39,572 bases of DNA from Trueperaceae bacterium (GCA_011390735.1 JAABRV010000006.1:1-39572), one strand, 5' to 3'; shown: positions 10,174 to 20,583, counted from the stretch's first letter. Notes: generated by a model from the sequence alone, not told the origin. Translations and numbers: made by a program.

Positions 10174-11085
10174 TCAGAGCTCGGCGAGCAGCGCCCGAAC
10201 GAGGGCTTGGAAACGTTCGCCGGCGAGGTTCGCCACTCGCAGCACCTCGTCGCCGGTCGCGTGCTCGCGGCCATCCGGCAGGGCCATGTCGGTGACCACC
10301 GACAGGCCCAGGACGCGCATCCCGAGCGACCTGGCCACCGTCACCTCATGGACGGTCGACATGCCGATCGCGTCGGCGCCCCACGCCCGGAAGGCGCGCA
10401 GCTCCGCGCGGGTCGCGTACGCCGGCCCGGCGATCGCCAGGTAGACGCCCTCGCGGAGTCGCAGGTCGAGCCGCCGGGCGGCGGCGCGGGCGGCCTCGAG
10501 GTACGCCTCGTCGTAGGCGTCGAAGGTGACGGGGAAGCGCGGCCCCACGCCGTCCGCCGGTCCCGTCAGGGCGTGGTCGAAGGTGTGGTTGATGAAGTCG
10601 AGCTGCAGCATGAGGTCACCGGCACGCCAGTGCGGATCGAGGCCGCCGCAGGCGTTCGTCACCACCAGCCGCTCGGCGCCGAGCGCGTGGAGCACCCGGA
10701 CGGGGAAGGCGCAGGTGCTGGCGGGGTGGCCCTCGTAGGCGTGCAGGCGCCCCTGCAGCAGGGCGACGCGGCGCCCCGAGAGCCGGCCGAGCACGAAGCG
10801 GCCCGCGTGCCCGGGCGCGGTCGAGGCCGGCATCCCCGGCACCTGCGAGAAGGGCACGCTGACGGCCTCCTCGACCTCGTCGGCCAGCGGGCCGAGGCCG
10901 GAGCCGAGGATGACGCCCAGCTCGAAGCCGGCGTCGCGCAGGTCGGCGGGCAGGCCGGGGGTGGCGCGCAGCGCGGCGGCGGCCGCGCGGGCGGTCGTCA
11001 CCGCGGCCGGGCCGACGTGGCCTTCCGCGGGGGCGTGCGACGGGTCGCCGGTGACGGGCGACCCCGATGCGTGACGCTCTGCCAT
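10174..11085 (-). CDS. Purine-nucleoside phosphorylase
   Basis: GVILGSGLGPLADEVEEAVSVPFSQVPGMPASTAPGHAGRFVLGRLSGRRVALLQGRLHAYEGHP...VTNACGGLDPHWRAGDLMLQLDFINH. Start ATG 11085. Confidence 0.94.
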   Translation of the reverse strand: MAERHASGSPVTGDPSHAPAEGHVGPAAVTTARAAAAALRATPGLPADLRDAGFELGVILGSGLGPLADEVEEAVSVPFSQVPGMPASTAPGHAGRFVLGRLSGRRVALLQGRLHAYEGHPASTCAFPVRVLHALGAERLVVTNACGGLDPHWRAGDLMLQLDFINHTFDHALTGPADGVGPRFPVTFDAYDEAYLEAARAAARRLDLRLREGVYLAIAGPAYATRAELRAFRAWGADAIGMSTVHEVTVARSLGMRVLGLSVVTDMALPDGREHATGDEVLRVANLAGERFQALVRALLAEL

Positions 11086-11091
11086 GCCGGC

Positions 11092-11097
11092 ATCGTA
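11092..11097 (-). promoter_or_regulatory. -10 box TACGAT, 6 nt upstream of the PNP ATG
   Basis: Reverse strand: gcTACGATgccggcATG. Confidence 0.45.
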
Positions 11098-11191
11098 GCA
11101 GGCGACTTCCGCCGCCCGCGTGCGGTCGTGTGGGCCCCGCAGGGTCGCCGCGCGCCGGGCCGGTCCGAGCGGCTTCTCACGGGAGCTTGGG

Positions 11192-11197
11192 TAGACT
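11192..11197 (+). promoter_or_regulatory. -10 box TAGACT, 7 nt upstream of the bamA ATG
   Basis: gggTAGACTccgcggtATG. Confidence 0.5.
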
Positions 11198-11204
11198 CCG
11201 CGGT

Positions 11205-13856
11205 ATGTGGAGTCCTCGCCTTCTGCTTCTCCTCGTCCTGGCGCTCGCCGGCAGCGCGTTCGCGCAGGACGCCCGCCCCACGGCACAGGGACCGCTCCTC
11301 GAGGTCCGGGTCGAGGGCACCACCACGTTCGCGGACATCGTGCGCACGATCGTGGCCGCGCGTGCCGGCACGCAGGCCGAACGCGTCGACCTCGAGGCCG
11401 AGCGCAACCGCGTCTACGCGCTGGGCACGTTCGAGGAGGTGAGCGTCACGCTCGAGGACCGCGGCGCGGGCCCGGTGCTCATCGTGCGCGTGCGCGAGAA
11501 CCCGCCGGTGGCGGCCGTCGAGGTCGTCGGGACCACCCTGCTCGGAGGCGAGGCGCTGCGCGATGCGATCGTCGCGGAGCACCTGCTCGACCCCGGGCGC
11601 ACCCTCAACGCCCTGCGCGCCGAGCGCGCCATCGAGACCCTCCAGGGCATCTACCGCTCGGTGGGCGTGCCCTACGACGTCGACGTCACCCTCGAGGTGC
11701 TGCAGGAGCCGGCGGGCGCGGAGCCCGGCGGACGGACGCCGGTGCGCCTGCGCTACCTCGTCGAGGAGAGCGTCCCCCTGCGCCGCGTCGCGTTCGAGGA
11801 CTCGTCGCTGTTGAGCGAGGCGGAGCTCGAGCAGATCTTCGCCCGGGTGGCGAACCAGGACACCTTCGGGTTCGGCGTCTACCGGGAGGCCGTCGACGAG
11901 GTCGCCGAGCGCTACTGGGCCGCCGGCCTGCGGCAGAGCGGCGTCGACCTCGAGCGCAGCACGCTGGAGAACGGCCAGCTGACGGTGCGCTTCCGGGAAC
12001 TGCGCATCGCCGCCTTCGACACCGTGGCGTTGGGCGTGCCCGCATCGCGCTTGAGCCTGGCGGTCGGCGACCTGTTCAACTACGACGTGCTGCTCGAGGA
12101 CGTCCGGCGCCTCGCGCGCGGCCGCTCCTCCGACGTGCGGATCGAGACGCTGGCCACCTCGACGGGCGCCGTCAGGGTGCGCTTCGCGCTCGGTGCGCCG
12201 GACACCGCGGGCCCCGTACGGGAGGTCGTCATCGAGGGGAACACCGTGCTCGACGACGCGGTCCTGGTGGACCTGTTGGCGCTCGGCGTCGGCGACACCT
12301 TCACCTCGGCGTTGGCCGACGAGGACTTCCGGCGATTGCGCGCCGCCTACGACGAGGTGGGCGTCGTCATCGACGGGCGGCCCGCCTACAACTACCTCGA
12401 CGGCACCTACGTGCAGCGGGTCACCGAGCTGCGCATCGCCGACTACCTGATCGTGTACGACGGCGCCCCGGGCCGAACGGAGGAGCGCGTCGTCACCCGC
12501 TACTTGCCCGCCGTGGGCGAGATCGTCGACCTGGGCCGACTCGACGACGGCCTCAGGCGCCTGGCCAGGCTCGGGATCGTCACGCCGGTCAACCGTCTGC
12601 TGGTGCCGGCCGAGGATCCCGGCGAGGTCGTGGTGGAGGTGGTGCTCCGCTCCAACACCACCGGCCTGCTGCAGCCTGGCGCGCAGTACAGCACCGAGAC
12701 GGGCTTCTCCGCCAGCGTCTCGTACGCCGAGTCGAACCTCTGGGGCCTGGCGCACAACCTGTCCGCCGAGGTCCAGGCGCTGACCAGCGACCTGGGCCTC
12801 CAGTTCGGTGGGAGCGTCCGCTACGCGGTCCCCTGGCTCGACGTCCCCGTGTTCGATCTGCAGGAGGTCCCCACGAGCCTGACGGTGTCGCTGTTCTCGC
12901 GGGTCGACGTGAACCAGCCGCTGACCGTGGACGGCCGCTTCGAGGTGCCGTACCCCGGCCTGGAGGACCGAGAGGGCACGCGGGTCCCGGCCGGCGAGTA
13001 CCTGGTGCGCTCGAGCGGCGCCAGCTTCTCGGTCGGCCGCCGGGTGCTGCCGAACACCGACCTGGTCGTGGCGGCGCGCGGCGCCTACGACGACTACCGC
13101 CTGGAGCCGGCGCGCGAGGCGTGCGAGTTCGATGATGACGGCGACGTCGTCAACGCACCGCGCTGTGCGCTCCCGGAGGACGTGGCCGCGGCGCTGCTGC
13201 CCGCCGGCGGGCTGAGTGCCTTCACCTCGGCCACGCTCACCTACGACGATCGCGACAGCGAGGCGTTCCCGCGCGACGGCGTCGCCGCCAGCGTGTCGTT
13301 CGGGGTCGGCTGGGGCAGTGACCAGCGCGACCCGCTCACCGGCGACCCGGCGCCGTACGTCTACCAGCAGGTCCAGGCGGGGGTGAAGACCTACCTCACC
13401 CTGGCCGAGGTGCTGGACGAGGTCGAGGACCGCAACCACGTGCTCGCCGTGCGCCTCAACGTCGGGCACCAGTTCGGCGAGGGTTACCCGGCGAACCGGC
13501 GCTTCCGCGTCGGGCGCGTGCCCGTCGAGGGGACCGAGCTCCGCGGCTACCTCGACACCGACTTCGACCTCTCGCGCAGCTACGTGACGTCGTCGGTCGA
13601 GTACCGCTACGACTTCGGCCTCGACACGGTGGCGACCGAGACGATCATCGGCATCGTCTTCGCCGACCTCGGGTACGTCCCGGAGGGCACGGGCGCCGTG
13701 CTCTCCGGCGCGTCGCTGTACGGCAGCGTCGGGGCGGGCGTGCAGGTCAACCTCGGCTTCGGCGGCGTCTCGCTGCCGGCGTTGCGCTTCGACTATGGGT
13801 TCTCGGCCCGCAACCCGCGCGGAGTCTTCTCGTTCCGGGTCGGCCCCGTCTTCTGA
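11205..13856 (+). CDS. bamA: BamA/Omp85-family outer membrane assembly factor
   Basis: Signal peptide MWSPRLLLLLVLALAGSAFAQ, POTRA-like segments, C-terminal barrel (RRFRVGRVPVEGTELRGYLDTDFDLS...LRFDYGFSARNPRGVFSFRVGPVF). Confidence 0.88.
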   Translation: MWSPRLLLLLVLALAGSAFAQDARPTAQGPLLEVRVEGTTTFADIVRTIVAARAGTQAERVDLEAERNRVYALGTFEEVSVTLEDRGAGPVLIVRVRENPPVAAVEVVGTTLLGGEALRDAIVAEHLLDPGRTLNALRAERAIETLQGIYRSVGVPYDVDVTLEVLQEPAGAEPGGRTPVRLRYLVEESVPLRRVAFEDSSLLSEAELEQIFARVANQDTFGFGVYREAVDEVAERYWAAGLRQSGVDLERSTLENGQLTVRFRELRIAAFDTVALGVPASRLSLAVGDLFNYDVLLEDVRRLARGRSSDVRIETLATSTGAVRVRFALGAPDTAGPVREVVIEGNTVLDDAVLVDLLALGVGDTFTSALADEDFRRLRAAYDEVGVVIDGRPAYNYLDGTYVQRVTELRIADYLIVYDGAPGRTEERVVTRYLPAVGEIVDLGRLDDGLRRLARLGIVTPVNRLLVPAEDPGEVVVEVVLRSNTTGLLQPGAQYSTETGFSASVSYAESNLWGLAHNLSAEVQALTSDLGLQFGGSVRYAVPWLDVPVFDLQEVPTSLTVSLFSRVDVNQPLTVDGRFEVPYPGLEDREGTRVPAGEYLVRSSGASFSVGRRVLPNTDLVVAARGAYDDYRLEPAREACEFDDDGDVVNAPRCALPEDVAAALLPAGGLSAFTSATLTYDDRDSEAFPRDGVAASVSFGVGWGSDQRDPLTGDPAPYVYQQVQAGVKTYLTLAEVLDEVEDRNHVLAVRLNVGHQFGEGYPANRRFRVGRVPVEGTELRGYLDTDFDLSRSYVTSSVEYRYDFGLDTVATETIIGIVFADLGYVPEGTGAVLSGASLYGSVGAGVQVNLGFGGVSLPALRFDYGFSARNPRGVFSFRVGPVF

Positions 13857-13867
13857 CCACGCGCCTG

Positions 13868-13904
13868 CCGTCGTGGGCCACGGGGTCGCCGCGGCCCACG
13901 ACGG
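13868..13904. terminator. Bidirectional hairpin between convergent bamA and ychF
   Basis: ccgtcgtgggcc-N13-ggcccacgacgg, perfect 12-bp stem. Confidence 0.6.
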
Positions 13905-13910
13905 ACCGGG

Positions 13911-14999
<1,089 letters not shown>

Positions 15000-15150
15000 G
15001 GTGTGCTCCTCGGGGAGGTGGTGCGCTCGCCGAGGCGCCTGCGCCCCGGTGGCGCGGCACGGCTCGAGCGCATGAGTGTAGCAGGCCGGGCGTCGCGCGG
15101 CCCGTGCGCCCGCGTACGGGCGCCAGGGCCGCGCGTCGTGCGGCCCGTGG

Positions 15151-15156
15151 TAGCGT
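15151..15156 (+). promoter_or_regulatory. -10 box TAGCGT, 7 nt upstream of the hom ATG
   Basis: gtggTAGCGTcgcggccATG. Confidence 0.5.
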
Positions 15157-15163
15157 CGCGGCC

Positions 15164-16195
15164 ATGTCGCCCGCCCCCCGGGCCCCCGCGCGCGTCGGCA
15201 TCCTGGGCGCCGGTACCGTCGGCGCCGCGCTCGTGCGCCTCCTCGCCCGCCACCCCGAACTCGCCGTCACCGCCGTCCTGGTCCGCGACCCCGCGCGGCC
15301 GCGCGACCTCGGTCCCCGCCCGCCGCGGCTGACGACCGACCCCGACGAGGCGATCGACGGGGCCGACATCGTCGTCGAGCTGCTCGGCGGGGTGTCGTGG
15401 CCCACGGCCCTGATGGCGCGCGCCGCCGAACGAGGCGCGCGCCTGGTCACGGCCAACAAGGCCGCGCTGGCCGAGGCCTGGCCGACCTGGCGACCGTGGG
15501 TCGAGGCGGGCAGGGTCGGTTTCGAGGCGGCCGTCATGGCGGGCACGCCGGCCATCGGCCCGCTGACCGGCGCCCTCCGCGGTTCCCGAATGCGTTCGCT
15601 CGAGGCCGTGCTCAACGGCACTTGCGCCTACCTGATCGGCGAGATGGAGCGTGGCGTCGCCTTCGAGGCGGCGCTCGCCGAGGCGCAGCGCCTGGGGTAC
15701 GCCGAGGCCGACCCGTCGCTCGACGTCGACGGCTGGGACGCGGCCCACAAGGTGGCCATCGTGGCGCGCATGACCGTGGCGCCCGACCTGGCCTGGACGG
15801 ACGTGCTGCCGCACGTCCGCGGGGTCCGGGGGCTCACGCCGGCCGGGGTCCGGGCCGAGCGCACGGCGGGGCGCCGGATGCGGCTCGTCGCCTACGTGGA
15901 GCCCGATGGCGCCGGCGGCTGGCGCGTCGGCGTCGAACCGCGCGCCGTCGCGTCCGACCACCCGCTGGCCTTCCTGGCCGACGGCCGCAACGCCCTCGTC
16001 TACCGCGGCGACGCCGTCGGCGAGGTGTGGATCGCGGGGCCGGGCGCCGGCGCGGACGTGACCGCCAGCGCGGTGCTCGCCGACGTGCTGCAGGCGGCCC
16101 GAGGGGAGCCCGGCCCGCGGCCTGCGTGGGCCGTCGCGTCGCCGCTCGATGCGTCCCCTGCGATCCCCGGGACCGCGACCCCGCCGCCCGCATGA
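15164..16195 (+). CDS. hom: Homoserine dehydrogenase (short form, no evident ACT domain)
   Basis: ARVGILGAGTVGAALVRLLARHPELAVTAVLVRDPARPRDLG...VTANKAALAEAW...NGTCAYLIGEMERGVAFEAALAEAQRLGYAEADPSLDVDGWDAAHKVAIVARM. Confidence 0.93.
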   Translation: MSPAPRAPARVGILGAGTVGAALVRLLARHPELAVTAVLVRDPARPRDLGPRPPRLTTDPDEAIDGADIVVELLGGVSWPTALMARAAERGARLVTANKAALAEAWPTWRPWVEAGRVGFEAAVMAGTPAIGPLTGALRGSRMRSLEAVLNGTCAYLIGEMERGVAFEAALAEAQRLGYAEADPSLDVDGWDAAHKVAIVARMTVAPDLAWTDVLPHVRGVRGLTPAGVRAERTAGRRMRLVAYVEPDGAGGWRVGVEPRAVASDHPLAFLADGRNALVYRGDAVGEVWIAGPGAGADVTASAVLADVLQAARGEPGPRPAWAVASPLDASPAIPGTATPPPA

Positions 16196-17532
16196 CGGTT
16201 GCGCCGCGCTTCGTCAGCACCCGCGACGTCCGCGGGCCGGGCGTGACGTTCGAGGACGCCCTGCTGCGCGGGCTCGCGCCAGACGGTGGGCTGTACGTCC
16301 CCGACCGGGTGCCGCCGATCACGCCGGGCTGGCGCGCGGCCCCGACGCTGCCCGCGGCGGCAGAGGCGACGCTCGCCCCGTGGTTCGACGAGGACGAGGC
16401 CGCGGGCTGGCTCGCCGACGCCCGCGCGGCGCTCGACTTCCCGGTCCCGCTGCGCCGCCTCGACGACGAGACGTGGCTGCTGGAGCTCTTCCACGGGCCC
16501 ACGCGGGCCTTCAAGGACGTCGCCGCGCGCACGCTCGGACGCTGGTGGGCCCGCGCTCTCGCCCGCCACGGTCGCGAGGCCCTGGTGCTCGTCGCCACCT
16601 CGGGCGACACGGGCGGCGCGGTCGCGGCCGGCATGGCCGGCGTGCCGGGTCTGCGGGTGGTCGTGCTCTTCCCCCGTGACGGCGTGAGCCCCGTGCAGCG
16701 CGCCCAGTTGACCGCCGTCCGCCCCGGCGTGCACGCCTTCGCCGTCGAGGGGAGCTTCGACGACTGCCAGCGCCTGGTCAAGGAGGCGTTCCGCGACCCC
16801 GAGCTCGCGGACCTGCCCCTGACCAGCGCCAACAGCATCAACCTGGGGCGTTGGCTGCCGCAGGCCGCCTTCCACACCTGGGGGCTGGCCCAGCTCGCCC
16901 GGGCCGGGATCGACCCGGCCGTGGCCGCCGTCGTGGTCCCATCGGGCAACCTCGGCGACCTGGCGGCCGGCCTGCTCGCCGCCGGCATGGGCGCCGCGCC
17001 GGCACGTTTCGTGGCGGCGCACAACGCCAATGCCTACCTCGTCGAACGGCTCGCGGGTCGACGCGCGCCCTTCGACTTCCCGCCGACCGTCGCCACGCTG
17101 TCGAACGCGATGGACGTCGGCGCGCCCTCGAACTACGAGCGCATCCACGCGCTGTGGCCGGACGACCCGCCGGTGCCGCTCGCCGCGGAGCGCGTCGACG
17201 ACGAGGCCACGCTGGCCAGGATGGCCCGCACGCACGAGCGCTACGGGGTCGTCGTGTGCCCGCACACGGCCGTCGGCCTGGAGGCGGCCGCACGCGACCG
17301 CGTGCGCGCGCGCGACCGCGTGCGTTCGGGCGGCGGCCGCCGCCCGAACGCCTGGCTCGTGCTCGCCACGGCCCACCCGGCGAAGTTCCCCGAGGTGGTG
17401 GCGCGTGCGCTGCCCGGCGTCAGCGTCGAGGATCCCGTGCTGGCCGCGGACCTGGCCGACCCAGGCGAGGCCGTCCCGCTGGCGCCCGCGCTCGGCGACC
17501 TGCGCCGGGCGCTGCTGGCCCTCTGCGCCTAG
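16192..17532 (+). CDS. thrC: Threonine synthase
   Basis: STRDVRGPGVTFEDALLRGLAPDGGLYVPDRVPPI...FHGPTRAFKDVAARTLGRWW...VATSGDTGGAVAAGM...TSANSINLGRWLPQ...TAHPAKFPEVV; ATGA overlap with hom. Confidence 0.95.
   Translation: MTVAPRFVSTRDVRGPGVTFEDALLRGLAPDGGLYVPDRVPPITPGWRAAPTLPAAAEATLAPWFDEDEAAGWLADARAALDFPVPLRRLDDETWLLELFHGPTRAFKDVAARTLGRWWARALARHGREALVLVATSGDTGGAVAAGMAGVPGLRVVVLFPRDGVSPVQRAQLTAVRPGVHAFAVEGSFDDCQRLVKEAFRDPELADLPLTSANSINLGRWLPQAAFHTWGLAQLARAGIDPAVAAVVVPSGNLGDLAAGLLAAGMGAAPARFVAAHNANAYLVERLAGRRAPFDFPPTVATLSNAMDVGAPSNYERIHALWPDDPPVPLAAERVDDEATLARMARTHERYGVVVCPHTAVGLEAAARDRVRARDRVRSGGGRRPNAWLVLATAHPAKFPEVVARALPGVSVEDPVLAADLADPGEAVPLAPALGDLRRALLALCA
17293..17324. repeat. 18-bp-period in-frame tandem duplication in thrC
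   Basis: cgcgaccgcgtgcg at 17293-17306 and 17311-17324; encodes RDRVRA-RDRVRS. Confidence 0.85.
17322..17351. repeat. 30-bp perfect palindrome inside thrC
   Basis: gcgttcgggcggcgg|ccgccgcccgaacgc, no spacer. Confidence 0.9.
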
Positions 17533-17542
17533 CGCAGAGGGC
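17518..17542. terminator. Hairpin with the thrC stop codon in its loop
   Basis: gccctctgcg-cctag-cgcagagggc, perfect 10-bp stem, loop contains TAG. Confidence 0.5.
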
Positions 17543-17569
17543 ACGCCGTCCGCGCCTAGCGCAGAGGGC
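17525..17569. repeat. 18-bp direct repeat containing the thrC stop codon
   Basis: gcgcctagcgcagagggc at 17525-17542 and 17552-17569, identical. Confidence 0.9.
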
Positions 17570-17586
17570 GCGCGCCCGCCGCATCG

Positions 17587-17640
17587 GCGCGTCTCGCGCG
17601 CCGCGCGCGCCTCTCGCGCCGCGCGCGCGTCTCACGCGCC
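17587..17640. repeat. Three imperfect tandem units across the MBL gene 3' end
   Basis: gcgcgtctcgcgcgcc / gcgcgcgcctctcgcgcc / gcgcgcgcgtctcacgcgcc; the last contains the MBL stop (tca). Confidence 0.7.
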
Positions 17641-18486
17641 TGGGGCCCGTGCGAACGGTCCCTCGGCGTCGGTTCCCAGGTGCATCACGCGGGTCTCGCG
17701 CATGAGCTTGCGCAGATGCGCCAGGACGGAGCGCTCGGCGAGGTCGTGGGCCGCCGGGTCGAGCCCCGGGTACACGTGCTCGCGCAGGCGGGCGAGGCTC
17801 GCGGGCCCAGCGGCGAGGCCGTCCCACACGGCCCGTTCGCGCTCGAGCCGGTGGACGCGCGCCTCGTCCAGCACCCGCCGCCCGTCGCTGCGTACGGGGC
17901 CGTGCCCCGGTGCGACGAGGACCGGATCGAGCGCCGCCGCCCGCGCCAGCGACGCGAGGTAATCGCCGACGTCGCCGTCGGGCGTCCCCACCCAGGTGGA
18001 GCCGCGGCCCGCGACCAGGTCGCCCGCGACCAGGGCGCGCGCGTCGGGTAGCCAGAAGGCCAGGTGGTCGGACGCGTGCCCCGGCGTTTCGACGGTGACG
18101 AGGAAGTGCGGACCCGCGACGAGGCGCCGGTCCGGACCCAGCGGTCGTCCGCCCACGCCCGACGGCAGCCGGGCGAGACCCGCGGGATGGGCCCACACGG
18201 CGACGGGCCCGTGACGCCGCAGCACGCTCGCGACGCCGGCGACGTGGTCGCGATGGGTGTGCGTCAGCAAGACGCCCTTGAGGTCGCGCACGCCCGCGGC
18301 CTGCAGCAGGGCGTCGACGGCCGCGTCGGCCTCCGTCCCGGCGCCGCCGGGATCGATGAGCCAGCCGACCCCGGCGTCGCCGACGACGTAGGCGTGGGTG
18401 CTGGTCCACGGCGCCAGCGTGTCGCTGGGGACGCTGATCCCCCACAGGCCCTCGCCCAGGCGACGGGCGCCCTCCCCCGGGTTCAT
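17632..18486 (-). CDS. MBL-fold metallohydrolase
   Basis: GVLLTHTHRDHVAGVASVLRRHG...VETPGHASDHLAFWLPDARALVAGDLVAG...LVAPGHGPV; HxHxDH motif. Confidence 0.92.
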   Translation of the reverse strand: MNPGEGARRLGEGLWGISVPSDTLAPWTSTHAYVVGDAGVGWLIDPGGAGTEADAAVDALLQAAGVRDLKGVLLTHTHRDHVAGVASVLRRHGPVAVWAHPAGLARLPSGVGGRPLGPDRRLVAGPHFLVTVETPGHASDHLAFWLPDARALVAGDLVAGRGSTWVGTPDGDVGDYLASLARAAALDPVLVAPGHGPVRSDGRRVLDEARVHRLERERAVWDGLAAGPASLARLREHVYPGLDPAAHDLAERSVLAHLRKLMRETRVMHLGTDAEGPFARAPGA

Positions 18487-19505
18487 CGGCCGAGCAGGGC
18501 GGCGCGGGCGACCGACGCGGCGTCGGCAGGCTCGACGGGGAGGTCGGGCACCACCCCGCGTCCCTCCCAGGTCGGGCCGTTCAGCGGGGCCAGGACGCCC
18601 GTCGCGACCCATGCCTGGGCGCCGTCACGCAGGCAGAAGGGGAGCACGGCCTCGACGTTGCCGGCGGTCGTCGCGCCCACGATCACGGCCCGTTGCCGCG
18701 CCTGCAGCGCGCCCGCCAGGCCCTCCGCGGCGCTGTTCACGTCGCCGTCGACGAGGACGGCCAGCGGCAGCTCCGTGGCCGGGGTGCCCAGCGCCGGGTA
18801 CGGCAGCGGTAGCGACCAGCGGGTCAGCGTGCGCCACAGGAAGCCGCCGGTGAACACGCCCGCGACCTGCATCATCGTGACCAGTCGACCCCCGGGGTTG
18901 CCACGCAGGTCGAGGACGAGCGCACGGGCGCCGTCGCGTTCCAGCTCGATCACGGCCCGGCGCACGCCCTCGGCGACGCCGGCCCGCACCAGGTCGGCGA
19001 CGCCGACGTAGCCGACCCCGTCGTCCCAGCGGCCGAGCCGCACCGGCCCGACGTCGCGCAGGTCGGGCGGCGCATCGCCGGCGTCGCGTGGGCTCCCGGC
19101 GGCCTGCGCCGCGCCGAAGTAGCCGATGCAGGGGAGGTCGCCGAAGCGCTCGCGCTCGTCGGCGACCCGCGCGGCGGGCACGTATCGGGTGTGGTCGTCG
19201 CCGATCGCCCCGTACATCGCCTCGATGACCTCGTCGAGCGCGTCGTCGCTCGCCACCAGGCGCGCGCCGTAGCGCGCCCGGGCGTCCGACCAGTCGATCG
19301 CGCTGAGGCTCAGGTCCCAGTAGCGCTCGTCGATCAGCCGCCAGGCGACCTCGAAGCGCGGCCAGTCGGCCGCGGGTCGGGCGTCGACGGCCTCGCCGGG
19401 GTCGCCCGAGGCCGTGGCGAAGGCCGCCACGCTGGCCAGCACGGCGACGGTGAGCCACCGGGCCCACGGGCGAAGCACGTGGCTCACGGGTTCCGTTCGG
19501 TTCAC
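18483..19505 (-). CDS. S41-family peptidase (tricorn/IRBP-like subclass), membrane-anchored or secreted
   Basis: N-terminal hydrophobic segment; RALVLDLRGNPGGRLVTMMQVAGVF...LAVLVDGDVNSAAEGLAGALQARQRAVIVGATTAGN. Confidence 0.82.
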   Translation of the reverse strand: MNRTEPVSHVLRPWARWLTVAVLASVAAFATASGDPGEAVDARPAADWPRFEVAWRLIDERYWDLSLSAIDWSDARARYGARLVASDDALDEVIEAMYGAIGDDHTRYVPAARVADERERFGDLPCIGYFGAAQAAGSPRDAGDAPPDLRDVGPVRLGRWDDGVGYVGVADLVRAGVAEGVRRAVIELERDGARALVLDLRGNPGGRLVTMMQVAGVFTGGFLWRTLTRWSLPLPYPALGTPATELPLAVLVDGDVNSAAEGLAGALQARQRAVIVGATTAGNVEAVLPFCLRDGAQAWVATGVLAPLNGPTWEGRGVVPDLPVEPADAASVARAALLGR

Positions 19506-20485
19506 CGACGCGCGGTGGAGCGGGTGGCGACGCCTGCGGCCGCGGCGGTCACGCCGCCCGCGAGGCCCGCCTGGTGCAGCAGCGTCGCCCGGTCGATGAC
19601 GATCCGCTGGGCACCGATCTCACGCGTGGTCAACGCGCCGGCGACGTTCGCCAGCCACGCGGCCTCGAGCAGGTCGCGCCCCTCCACGACGGCGGCGACG
19701 AAGGCCGCCGTGTACACGTCGCCGGCGCCGGTCGTGTCGAGCACCCCCTCGATGGCGTAGGCCTCGACGAGCTCCGAGCGCTCGGGCGTGACGACGATCG
19801 AGCCCATCTCGCCGACCTTGACGACGACCTGGTCGATCCCTTGGGCCCGCAGGCCGGAGACGGCGTCCGAGATCGACGACTCGCCGGTCAGGGTGAAGAG
19901 CTCGCGCTCGTTCATCAGGACGACCTCGACGCCCTCGAGCAGGGGCATCAGCCCCTCCTGCAGCGCGTTCACGGCCCCCGTGCCCATGTCGACGAAGACG
20001 CGCACACCGGCGTCCTTGGCGAGCTGCAGGGCGCGCAGGGAGTAGGTGCGCTGGGGACCGCTGATGAGGCTGTAGGCGCTCATGACCAGCGCGTCGCGCC
20101 GGTCGACGTGCTCGGGTCGCAGGGCGCGCGCGTCGAGGTCGCGCGAGGCGCCGGCGGCGCCGATCATCGTGCGCTGGCCGTCGGGCGTGATGAGGATCGT
20201 CACGCTGCTCGTCTGCAGGTAGGGATCGGACTGGACCAGGCTCATGTCGACGCCCGTCGAGCGCAGGTGCTTCAGCGCCAGCGCCGAGAACGGGCCGGTG
20301 CCGACGCGCGTGGCGATGGCGACGTCGTGATCGAGGCGGGCGAGGGCCGTCGCGATGGTCCCGCCGGCGCCACCCGGCTCCATGACGGCATGGGTGGCAC
20401 TGACCTCGCCCCCCGTTTCGGGAAGGGCATCGATGAAGTACATCTGATCGACGGTCGCGTCGCCGATCACCAGGAACTCGGCCAT
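19502..20485 (-). CDS. PfkB-family carbohydrate/nucleoside kinase
   Basis: FLVIGDATVDQMYFIDALPETGGEVSATHAVMEPGGAGGTIATALARL...DTTGAGDVYTAAFVAAV. Start ATG 20485. Confidence 0.93.
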   Translation of the reverse strand: MAEFLVIGDATVDQMYFIDALPETGGEVSATHAVMEPGGAGGTIATALARLDHDVAIATRVGTGPFSALALKHLRSTGVDMSLVQSDPYLQTSSVTILITPDGQRTMIGAAGASRDLDARALRPEHVDRRDALVMSAYSLISGPQRTYSLRALQLAKDAGVRVFVDMGTGAVNALQEGLMPLLEGVEVVLMNERELFTLTGESSISDAVSGLRAQGIDQVVVKVGEMGSIVVTPERSELVEAYAIEGVLDTTGAGDVYTAAFVAAVVEGRDLLEAAWLANVAGALTTREIGAQRIVIDRATLLHQAGLAGGVTAAAAGVATRSTARR

Positions 20486-20553
20486 GCAGCGTTCTCCTAC
20501 CGGGACCCATGCCCCGGGTGGCGTCCAACGGTTTCCCCGCGTGTCGCTGGGGC

Positions 20554-20559
20554 AGTATA
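20554..20559 (-). promoter_or_regulatory. -10 box TATACT for the pfkB-S41-MBL operon, with a leader of about 60 nt
   Basis: Reverse strand gcgTATACTgcccc; SD-like gtaggag before ATG. Confidence 0.45.
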
Positions 20560-20583
20560 CGCCGCGCGCGGGGGCAGGGAGCG

